Below are positions 54,443-64,000 of a stretch of DNA of 64,000 nt, piece by piece. Position 1 is the first letter of the stretch. Every line of letters starts with the position of its first letter. Source of the stretch: Ophiostoma sp. CBS 140.51 (lineage: Eukaryota; Ascomycota; Sordariomycetes; Ophiostomatales; Ophiostomataceae); NCBI GenBank assembly GCA_029298735.1, contig JANSLP010000014.1, positions 212,114 through 276,113 of the forward strand, read 5' to 3'. Made by a program: the position numbers and the translations under genes. The notes beneath the pieces were generated by a model that saw nothing but the letters and a program-made list of their open reading frames with translations, was not told the DNA's origin and ran no database searches.

Positions 54443-56382
54443 ATGGAGTCGCTTTCGGACACCATTTGGGATGTTGTCATCTGCGGCACGGGGCTGCAAC
54501 AGTCTCTCCTTGCGCTGTACGTTCCTCCCCCATCTCCCACTCTCACTTCTTTTTGCCTGCCCTCCTGATTTCCAAGCATTTACAAGTCCTTGTTTCTGAC
54601 TGACTTTAGCCCCTAATGTGATTTCATTGTGTCCCTCCCGTGATATAGAGCCCTCTCCCGCTCCAACAAGAACATTCTGCACATCGACCCGAACCAGTAC
54701 TATGGCGGATCCGAGGCGGCCCTGAGCTTGGCAGAAGCCGATGCCTGGGCTGCGGCTCGTCCGGAAGCGTCGGCCACGAGAGCAAAGTCTTCCGAAGAGG
54801 ACGCACCGAAGCTGGGTCCCCTCTCAGCTTACTCGGTCGCCCTGGCGCCGCAGTTTTTGCACGCGCGGTCCGCACTCGTCGACCTCCTCGTGTCGTCGCG
54901 CGCGTTCCGCCAGCTAGAGTTTCTCGCCGTGTCTTCCTTTTTCGTCCTCGACTCGTCGTCTGCGACACCCTCCATCTCCCGCATCCCCGCCACCCGCGAA
55001 GACGTCTTTGCCAGCACCGCCATGCCCGCCCGCGCAAAACGCCAGCTGATGAAGTTTCTCAAATTTGTGCTGGCCTTTGATCCAGAAGGTGGCGAGGAGG
55101 AAGGTGGGTGGAAAGAGCATGCAGACGAGCCGATGGGCGTTTTCTTGGAATCCAAATTTGGCCTCGACGACGTCCTGCGAGACAATGTTTTGGCCCTCAC
55201 GCTATCGCTGGACGGCCCGAGCGTCACCGTCCGCCAGGGCTTGACCCGTCTCCACCGGCACATCTCGTCCATGGGCCTGTTCGGCCCCGGCTTCGCGGCC
55301 GTGTATCCCAAGTGGGGCGGCTGTGGCGAGATTGTGCAGGTGGCGTGTCGGGCGGCGGCCGTGGGCGGCGGGATCTACATGCTGGGAAGTGGGATCAAGT
55401 CGGTCAAGGAAGTCAAAGAGGCGGCCGAACCCGTAGAGGAGGGCCACTCCGACAAGCTGCTCGAGCTTGAGCTGACGCGCGACATGACGGTCAAGACGAA
55501 GCTGCTCGTGCGCGGCGATGAGGACATCGAGGCGGAGGCCGTGACAGTACCTACGCCTGCCACCTCCGACCAGCTCAGCCAGCTCAGCCGCTTGATTGCC
55601 GTGGTCGGCGCGCCGTTGCCGTTCTTGTTTGCACCGACAGTCGAGGGTGCACCCGTGGCCGGTGGGGCGGTGATAGCGCTGCCGGCCGGACGAGCGGTGT
55701 CGGCCGATGGGCCGGCGACTGAGCATCCCGTGTTTGTCATGGCACACTCCAGCGACACTGGAGAGTGTCTATCTGGTCAGAGTAAGTCCACATTCGCCTT
55801 CTACTTTTCAATTATCTCCACCCTCTTCACCCAAGCATATGATGATTCTTGAATCACAAAACTTATCTACATTGTCTGAGCTCTGCTTTGACGAGAACAT
55901 ATTCGATTCTGACTGCTTAAATTACCATCCACACTATTCTTGTTGCTTCTCACTCATTCCTCTATAATGGACACTGGACTGACTTTACAGGCGTTCTTCA
56001 CTTTACAACCATTCGTACCGAGAATAGCAAGACCCTGCTGGAGAGCACGCTGGCGACGCTGCTGGCAGCCTTTGCCAAGGAAGCAGGCGATGAGGGTGAG
56101 GGTGAGGACGGAAGTATTCCCATCCTCTACCAGCTGTACTACGAGCAGCCAAGGGCAGAACAGGCAAAACAGGCAGAAGAGTCAGAGTCAGACGATAACG
56201 GTCTGACCTTCCGCTTCCCGCCGCTACCCGTCGACCTGATGGTGCAGGACGCACCGCTCAATATAGTCAAGGAGGCATGGCGGCGGGTGATGGGTGATGA
56301 GGCCGAAGCGGACGACGGCCCTGCGTACATGCAGTTTGTGGACCGCGAAGGCAATGATGCTGATGATGTGGAGTACGATTGA
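54443..56382 (+). CDS. MRS6: Rab escort protein (Rab geranylgeranyltransferase component A)
   Basis: Presents newly made Rab GTPases to Rab geranylgeranyltransferase and delivers the prenylated Rabs to membranes; essential for vesicle traffic. Exons 54443-54516, 54649-55781 and 55991-56382 give 532 residues. The splice between exons 1 and 2 rebuilds the GDI/REP nucleotide-type fold start: VVICGTGLQQSLLALALSRS followed by ILHIDPNQYYGG, where GDI has VDRNxYYGG. Further family blocks are PMGVFLESKFGL and GLFGPGFAAVYPKWGGCGEIVQ, the Rab-binding platform region. Long REP-type insertions and a C-terminal extension (VDLMVQDAPLNIVKEAWRRV, ending VEYD) separate it from the shorter RabGDI. It is shorter than yeast Mrs6 (603). 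Introns are 132 and 209 nt with GTACGT and GTAAGT donors; the second has a CTGAC branch site. Confidence 0.9.
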
Positions 56383-58139
56383 GCGATGACTAACGAGTCG
56401 ATGTAGTCGACAAGTTGGGTCTGTTTCAGTCGACGTATTCAACGAGTCGGGTGTATTTTTAATGACGTTTACTTTTCTTTTCTGTTACAATGACATGATA
56501 CCTACGAGGCAGGACAGTTTGGATTTCTTTTTACTTTTTACAACGTACACAATATCATTTGCCATCACTTGTGCGTATCGGGTTATCCGTTATATGTGCG
56601 GCTCTTATTACTTTTTGCTCTGGCCGACGGCTGTGGCTGTCTGCACTGTCTGTCGTCGTATTGGCTCGCATCGTTTGACTTTGTCGGATGTGGTACAGGT
56701 GTATCGTATCAAATGACGTGGAAAGGTTACGACAAAGGAGAATGGCAAGCTCGGCACACCTCGGGAGCAGCACAGGCCAGGCCTGTCTACATGGAAGAGT
56801 ATATAATGCGGTTGCAACAGAAGGAGGAACAAAACGTGATAGGTTGTCTCGCTCACCGGTCGTTGCCCCCAAGATTTGCCCATGCTTGTCAATGCTTGCC
56901 CAATGTGCAGCTCTAGGGTCATCGTCGTTGCTCTTACAGGCCCCACCCATGGATCCTATCTTGACAAAAGGACCGTTTCACTCTGTCTCTCAGCTGTCGT
57001 TGGTCAACACTTGGTCGATAAAGCCCGTCACTCTCCGTCATTCCGCACTTTTTTACTCTTTTCGTCTCTTCTCGTCTTTTCTCGCGCCGTTTGTTTTCGC
57101 CACATCCAATCTCGTCGTGCTCTCCTCGATGTGCCGTCCCGTCTCAGTCACCTGCAAGGACCCGATAATTATACGTGTGTGCATATAAGAAATGCCGTAG
57201 AGGGTAGAGGATGACTCCTGCCAGCTGAATATTACATGGAAGAATGCGTATTCATACGCCTCTCTGTTATTGTTTGTTATACGACATGCTTTTCCACTTC
57301 CCTACGGCCATGTGTTGCCTTATCCGTCATACAGCGTACGATGTACAGCGTCTTTCGCAAGGGGCTACCATCTCTAGACGTATGTGGAAGCTTGTCGACC
57401 ACATCGGGCACCGATTTTTGCGGCTCTGCCGACAATTCGACAACTGCCAGGGCAGCCATTATGGCCAACAGAACAAGTGCCGAGCATACACAGCAGTTGC
57501 GGCAACAGAAGCACAAAGGAGGTACGGGAGGCGACAGAAGCACAAGGGAATTGAGCAACCTTGCGACCCTCGCGAGGAACAACGTTCTGCCCTGACGCCT
57601 CTACCCTAACGCTCACTTCCGCCACAGGGCGCTTTTGTGACACGTGTTGACCGTCAAAACCCAGTTGATCGGTTACACAAGACCTCGCGATGTGGAGAGA
57701 AGGCGAGATGGCAGCTCATAATCGGTGTGACCTCGACAGTCTGTACAACATCGTGCAACTCCCTTTTCAGCACCGTTGGTTTGTCTAGTTGTGAAGAACA
57801 AAAGCCATGGCCGGCGACCGGGATAGACAATACGCCGGATGGCAAAAGACCGGACGAAAGGCATATTTTGATGACACGGACGGACGATAAATATCTCCGA
57901 GACAGCGATGATGCGTACCTGCTGATGGGTGCGTGCTGGGCTTGTTATATCTCCGGTAACCACAGTCCATGATGTGCATTTACAAGCTGAGACGTGTGGG
58001 GAGAAGGATCAAAATCAAGGAACAAGACCACGGTGAGCACTGCACATACAAAGAGGCTGTCTATGATGATGATTGCATGGTGTGGACGGTGCATTGAGCG
58101 GTGAGCATCATGTATCTTACGAGGACTACTTTGTGAAGA

Positions 58140-58310
58140 AGTTTGATAAGGAGAGAATAATATCAATAACATTGTTTTCATATATTGAAACATGAGAATA
58201 AACAAACAAACAAAATTTGATTAAAGAAATATTCAAACTTGAAAAAAATGTAAATGAAAATAAGAAACATTATGACAATTTTAACAAAATTCGATGCTCA
58301 GACTAGGGTA
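58140..58310. other. AT-rich island
   Basis: A sharply A/T-rich block (AAACAAACAAACAAAATTTG and similar) in otherwise balanced DNA. Other such blocks in this window coincide with convergent 3' ends, so it may mark the end of an unrecognised transcript. Confidence 0.5.
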
Positions 58311-61300
58311 ACGTCACCCGCTGTCTCATCTCTGGCCTCTCATCTTGCCTCTTTTCTCCTCACCTTGACCTCCTTGACCTGCAAGAGCGGGCAGTCAGTC
58401 ATATGATGCCGACCTCATGCAGGCCAAACCCACCTTTGGGAACCAGGAGCCAGACAATCCAGAAAACCAGGCGTACCAAAGAATCCGTGAAGATCATAAG
58501 AAACAGACGAAGGAATAAATGACACGAGACGGAGAACTACGAGTTGAAGAATCCGCGTGTAGTGTTTGGCGCATATCCAGTGCCATAAGGTAAACCATTC
58601 AAGCCACTCCAAGCGTGTATGCAGCGAACATGTCTGCATGCAGAGTGCAGACCAGGCTGCAGATTTTAGCAGTACTTCGTACAAAAGCTTGGAGAAAAGT
58701 GCAAAGATCGAACCACCTTGTTGCGGTGAAACACACATCGCCATGCTTTTAGTTGCGGTCCCCATGTTTTTGTCTTGATCCTTCAGTCGATTTTCGACTT
58801 TGTTCACTTTCCCCATTGGGACACCTTGGATCGTTGCATAGCGCTGCTCATTACCTCTTAGAGATGTGCTCCAGGATTTCTGGCTCGCTTCACATGTGTC
58901 GCTCTGTTTTGGGGGAAGGGGAGAGTTTCGCGGGGGCTTTGTCGCTTGGAGTCGCTTAGGTATGCTCGGCCACTTTCTGTATGTTTTCTTTTCCTTTCCT
59001 TTCTTTTTCGTTGATTTCTTTTTTTCGGCCGGTCAAGAACAACGCCATGTCTTCAGCTCTTTCTTGGATACCATTTTGCCATTGCTTTCGCCACAAGAAA
59101 AGGGGGCTGAAGGTTGGCGTCCCTCGCTTAGCCACTCTTTGCCGTCCTTTCTTTTTCTCCTTTTGGTGAAGTTGCTTCTTTTTTCTCTACTTGTTGGAGT
59201 GTTCATTCTCCGCATGCCATCATCACTTTGTTGACCTGTGGCTTCTACTTCCTTTTCTGCTTGCTTCTTTTGCTTCTTTCCTTCGGATGCTGGTGCGCCC
59301 GTAATTTGACCGGTTACGCCCTAGATTTGGCATGCCGGCCAGATGGACTCGTATATTTGGCCATACAATGGTAGAAAAATCCATTTGTCTACGACGTACG
59401 AAATACTCGAGTTCCCCCTTCCCAGCGGTATGTCTCCTTCTAGAATGGCTTCAAACTCTCTTTTGAGGAAAGGCGCTCACCGTCACTGCGACCTCACAAG
59501 AACGCACTGACCAGCGTACCGTTATTCATACGTTGGTTCCAATGTGGTTCTCTCTTTCCTATGGCCTGTGCCCAATTCAATTCCCGATCGTCTTTTTCGT
59601 GCATGATCTCTCTGGACGTGTCGCTTTCGTCTTGATCGGTGGTTGTCAAAGGGTCTTCAAAAAAAGAGTCTCGTCTGTCACTCAATCGTCTTTTTTGTCC
59701 TACTTGCATAGACAGCTGGCCTGGCAGGGTTCGGGTCTGACGGCCGTTCTAGAAAAGGCCTGCAATAGAGAGGCCAGACATGTCGTCCCCGTGTTCACTT
59801 TCCCTTGTCCACTGCTCGCATATTGTTTCGTCTCGTCCTATCAATGCCAGTCGTTGCCTGTTGTCCAAGATTCCGTCGGCTATGGTCCTCCGAGGGGACG
59901 GAGTACTTGTACATACAATTGCACTCACAAAGTATTGCTGCACTTCCATCATTTATCTGTGCGCCTGCCGGTTGCCAGTGTCACCCTCCCACAGGGTCCT
60001 TTCCGCACTCAAAAGTGTACCTTCGACAGCCCTCATACTCTCTGTAAAATGTCAAACCTTCTGCGCCAATTATCGCGTTTTCCGCCCTTCCGCATCAGGT
60101 ACTGGGCCGTTCGCCCTCGCCCCTTCTCTTTACTCCTGTACACCGCGAGACCCCGAGGCCGCGAGTGCGTGGCCTTTGCCTCTACAATGTCTTTGCCTCT
60201 TTCCTCCTCTTCCTCCTCCTCCCACAGCTTTCTCAGGCGGCATGGCCCACCCTGCAAGCATGTCCCGTGCACGTTCTGCTGGTCTCTGGGTCGGGTCGAG
60301 TCTGGTCTTTTTCTTGGGTCCGACTGGATCGGCAGAAAGATGATTTGTCACAAAAGCAGAGATGGGCAAAGAGGAAAAAGGAAAAAGTCGAGGACGACCA
60401 GACATGCTCCCTCAACTCGGTAGAAGGGTCATCAGCAGTTTCCTTCCCCTCTTCCACTTACGACGTACTCCGTATCTCTTCCCCTCACCTGCACACCGAC
60501 AGAGTCGAAAGATGCACGAGGGCGAGGTAGGTCTGGGTCGGTGATGGAAAGCAGTATCCTTCGTTTGCATATCTGCACGTATGTAACCTTTCCCTACAAC
60601 GGCCGGTGCTTGTAGCCCTCTTCTCTTTGTCTCTTTGGCCGATATCGTATCATGAGCCATGCTCGTTGCCGTTGACTTGTTGTGTTTGGAGTTCATCCTG
60701 TGCCTGGAGGATTGCGACATAACGTCCGCGGGTAGCATAGATTTTGGCAGACCGACAGGGACAGAATGGAAAATAAATATACGACAATGACGCAACAAAC
60801 AAAAGTCATTGTGGCGAGACAGATGATTGTGATGACGATGAGGGTGAACGTGAGGTCGTTGAGGTCGTCGCAAACTACGCTATCGTCCGCCATAAAAGGA
60901 CGCTACGATGGGCGCTACTTCCGTCCCAGCGTCCTTGACTTATGACATTACGGGGGCTTCCGCTCCCTCCCATCATCTTAATTTACAGTGGGGAAAGCTC
61001 GCAAGGAAAGTGCGTGTGTGGGGGCTCCGCCAAAATGGCCAACAGGAAAAGAATGAACGGGCCAGTACTTGGCCTTTGTCCACCCACCACCTTACACTTT
61101 CGCAAACGGAACGGCCACACCCTCTTGTTCTGCCGCCACCACTACCGCCACGGAAAGATGCACCAAAAAGTCCCAGCAACTTGACTTAACGGCCGTCCCG
61201 AGCAATTGGGGGCCGGGCAAAAAACCAACTTACAAACGGACAATGGGGGTCGCCGAGAAGAACAAACGATGATATGTGTGGGCAAACAGATGAACACCTC

Positions 61301-62250
61301 CATGACAAAACAAGGTGACGAGAACAAGGCGAACGTTCAAAAATAAAAGGCCACCCTCACTGCGACGGTATGATACAAGTATGACAGCCTCGACAGCCTT
61401 CCTTCAAGCCATTTTCAAGGTAAGCTTGCCTGCCCGCACGCTCAGACCAGCTCCAGGGGTCCTTGTTCCTGTATTTTTTCGACTTGACGACCGACCTACA
61501 GTCAGGCCTGACTTGACTTGCCCTCTCTTTCTGCCATTGTTTTGCGTCCCTTGTTCTTTGCACAATGCTATTTCGTATCATATGCTGTGAAGCACACGGG
61601 CCAGACCAGGACGGTAGCACAAAAGTGCACGGTTCAAGCCGATATTAAAGTTGAAAAACTACTCCTCACAAACAGAAAAGACTCGGCCGTGGCGCTCTGG
61701 ACCAGCTGGGGAAGCTGCATACAAGTCTCAGAGCGAGAGATGTAGCGAGGAGCGGGCAGACAAGGCAGAACAGCGGCAGCAGCAACGGCAAGCGGCAGGC
61801 ATGACCGCTGTGTCGGCATAAAGACCGACAAAAGCCCAGGCCAGCAGGCCAGAACTGGCCATATTTCTGGCTGAGCGCTGGCTTTCCCTGGCTGGCCACT
61901 TCCATGGACTTCCCAGCGTTATGCACCCTGCATCTCGGGTCGCGCACGCCTTGGCCTTGGGTCGCGCATTGCAGTAGCATTTGCAGGACACTTGACTTCT
62001 TTTTGCTGCATTGCAGTGTGCTGCTGCAGTACGCTGCAGTACGCTTCCTGGACGCTTCCATGCTTTGCTGTGCGTCTTCCAGGGAACTGGTCAACGCCTG
62101 CCGAGACCACCACGCGTGGTCGGCTTTGCAGGCCGCGTGTTGAGAAGTCTCCTGTTCTATTTCCTTGTATTTTGGACTCTACTTTCTTTGCTTTTTCGCC
62201 CGTTTCACTTTTGAACCCTGCTGAACCCTGCCCTGTATTTTATCTCCATG

Positions 62251-62280
62251 TGCCTTTGAGTGCCTTTGAGTGCCTTTGTA
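62251..62280. repeat. Three 10-bp tandem units
   Basis: TGCCTTTGAG twice, then TGCCTTTGTA. A nearby doublet of TGAACCCTGC lies just upstream (about 62212-62231). Confidence 0.6.
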
Positions 62281-63865
62281 TCTCTCATTTTCAGCAGCCC
62301 CATCCCTTTCCATTCATTCCCAGAACGAGAAAAAGGATAGGGACTGAGACCTCTCTCCCAGAATACCGGAAATCGGAAATTCCCAGTCACAAACACCCAA
62401 AACGCCAGAGACCCAGACACACACCCCAAAAATACCCGCATTTCTCCCCCATTCCCCCCAAACCACCTGGATACCTGGACCACCTGGAACCCCATGCCTT
62501 TTGACAATCTTCATGTCTCGTCCCAGCACTGAATCCTCGCAAGGTTTTTTGCGTGTGTATTGTCTCTCACAAGGTCCCTCCCCAAACAGCTTTTGCTTGT
62601 CCGTTGAGCCTGTCAAAAAAGAAAGCGGGTCTAACTCTCCGTCTCTCGCTTCGCTTCGCTTCTTCCTTGTGAACGATCTTTTTGACAAGACCCCCAAGTC
62701 CGCTAAATCGGAGGTTTGACCACACTACGCTCACTGCATCTTCTCAGGCGGCACCGCCGTTCCAGCACCCCACTGTCCTCGGGTCAAGCTCACCCATTCC
62801 CTTCTCCACAGCGGCAGTATTTCCCCTCTCTTTTTCTCTCTGTAGATACATATCTTTTGCCCGGGGATGAGGACTCGTAAAAGCTCGTAAGATGCTCATG
62901 TACGGAAAACTGAGAGGCTCTAATCTCTTTCTCGAAACCAACCACCTTAAATACAGACGACATCACACGCAGACCGAACCTTTACCCTATCTGTATCTCC
63001 AACTGCGGAGGAAAAAGAGACCACGAATCAGAGGACCGGAGTCGGCCGCCTCACACTGGTCAACCCTCTCTGTTGATGCTCGCTGTAAAAGGTGCGATTT
63101 TATCAGTTCCCCCTCTCTTCTCTTACAAGACCCGACGGCCTGGTCGGCCGAGGCCCCTCACATTTTCCTTTTTCCTATTCAGCCCGAACGGTCGGTAGAA
63201 GCTCTTGCGGTCTTATTTGTCTCAACTCGTACTCATAAACCGTTTTCTGGTTTCTGGTTTCTCGTTTCTGGTTTCTTTCTTTTTTTCTGTCCTCCAAAAC
63301 CAGTTGACCGGCATACCAGTATAGATGTTCGCCTTTCTCGCTTATCTACTAAGCAGAAAAATTAGACTTGGAACAGAAGAAAAAAGAAACAACGACTGAT
63401 AAAGAAGTAAAGGGGGGCATGCCAGGGGGACGGACAGGAACCACCGCCCGTTGCCCGTTTGTGGACCGAAAAGCCTAACCCACTAATTTACCTGAATGTG
63501 TAGTATCCCACTGCCGGACCGCCCACCCCAAGACCCAAGACTCGAAAAGGAAGAAAGGAGGAAAAGAAGGAAAGAGCGAGAAAGGTTGACAGGCCCAGCT
63601 GAACGGGTCGCCCATTCCTTGTCAGCTCGGTCTTTTATTTTATTTTCCTTCCTTGTTATTTTTGTCCTCCTATTTACTTTCTTTTTCTTTCTTAAATCTT
63701 GTTCTTATTATTTCCACAACCGTGGTCCAAGGACAAGACACACACACACAATATTCGCCTCACCCGCATCAGCTTTCGACGACTTGTCATACATCGGCCA
63801 TTTCCCTCTCCCTTACAGCATACGGAGTTATTCCACACCGTCCGTGCACCGTGACCAGACAAGAA

Positions 63866-63868
<3 letters not shown>

Positions 63869-63906
<38 letters not shown>

Positions 63907-63908
63907 AA
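63869..63908. repeat. GAAA microsatellite in the 5' leader
   Basis: Ten uninterrupted GAAA units ending 26 bases before the start codon at 63935, preceded by three GAA units. It probably lies in the 5' UTR, where length variation could affect expression. Confidence 0.85.
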
Positions 63909-63934
63909 AAACATATCGTCAACAGGCAAACAGA

Positions 63935-64000
63935 ATGACTTCCAAAACCCTCGATTTCGGTGTCTTTCACAATGTGATCGGCGGGCAGGCCTCTAAAACA
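63935..64000 (+). CDS. N-terminus of a probable aldehyde dehydrogenase (3' truncated by window edge)
   Basis: An ATG followed by 22 open codons to the window end, reading TLDFGVFHNVIGGQASKT after the first residues. The pattern F-x-x-F-x-N-x-I-[NG]-G-x resembles the start of fungal NAD(P)+-dependent aldehyde dehydrogenases, where it precedes the N-terminal NAD-binding domain. The position just after a T/C-rich and GAAA-rich leader agrees with a true start. With only 22 residues visible the family assignment is tentative and rests on pattern memory. Confidence 0.5.
   Translation, partial: MTSKTLDFGVFHNVIGGQASKT

Larger units (their letters stand above)
56383..63934. other. Second gene-poor region (about 7.5 kb) and ALDH leader
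   Basis: No recognisable gene. Long pyrimidine-rich stretches on the + strand (about 56980-57110, 58960-59290, 60190-60240, 62140-63350) suppress stop codons and explain the 296-codon frame at 59533-60423, whose translation has no protein character. An AT-rich island lies at 58140-58310. The last 450 bases are the probable promoter and leader of the gene starting at 63935. Confidence 0.5.

Noticed and set aside
59533..60423. 296-codon + strand frame
   Set aside because: Sits in CT-rich DNA that suppresses stops; a second long frame overlaps it; the translation is Ser/Phe/Arg-rich with no domain.
23182..64000. Transposon or RIP-mutated repeat in the gene-poor regions
   Set aside because: I saw no terminal repeats, transposase or reverse-transcriptase motifs, and no pervasive AT collapse. 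A repeat library search would be needed to exclude old fragments.

Overview
This window reads as nuclear chromosomal DNA of a filamentous ascomycete (Pezizomycotina, most likely Sordariomycetes; the class is an inference). The signs are short GT..AG introns with CTAAC-type branch sites close to the 3' end, CT-rich sense-strand leaders before start codons, CACCATG start contexts, moderately high GC in coding DNA with AT-rich 3' spacers, and best-recognised proteins that are all fungal housekeeping or nutrient-uptake families. I see no prophage, CRISPR array, rRNA, convincing tRNA or intact transposon.

Layout, left to right: BiP/Kar2 (+, 5' end outside the window); epsin (+); a very large NUP145-type Nup98-Nup96 precursor (+, six exons); PEX11 (-); FBP1 (+), divergent from PEX11; an atypical cytochrome P450 (+); a Git1-type glycerophosphodiester permease (+); a NIMA-family kinase (-), convergent with GIT1; an ankyrin-BTB protein (+), divergent from nimA; an OPT-family oligopeptide transporter (-), convergent with the BTB gene. 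A gene-poor stretch of about 10.8 kb (40.2-51.0 kb) follows. Then come a possible small disordered-protein gene (+), exosome subunit RRP43 (+), the Rab escort protein MRS6 (+), a second gene-poor stretch of about 7.5 kb, and the first 22 codons of what looks like an aldehyde dehydrogenase (+) running off the right edge.

The genes are not a biosynthetic or defence cluster. Themes recur: secretory and endocytic traffic (BiP, epsin, Rab escort protein), the nucleus (Nup98-Nup96, NIMA, RRP43), carbon and peroxisome metabolism (PEX11 and FBP1 back to back) and nutrient uptake (GIT1, OPT). The most suggestive pairing is nimA with NUP145: in Aspergillus nidulans the Nup98 homologue SONB is a genetic and physical partner of NIMA, and both genes lie here about 15 kb apart.

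I did not find a clear undescribed system. The best leads are: a weak splice donor that could make Nup98-only versus Nup98-Nup96 products; a Thr in place of Ser at the Nup98 self-cleavage site; a P450 lacking the acid residue in helix I; an internal Met-Pro in FBP1 that could create a Pro/N-degron; CACGTG clusters in intergenic DNA; a 20-bp inverted repeat in a convergent spacer; and the two long regions with no recognisable genes.
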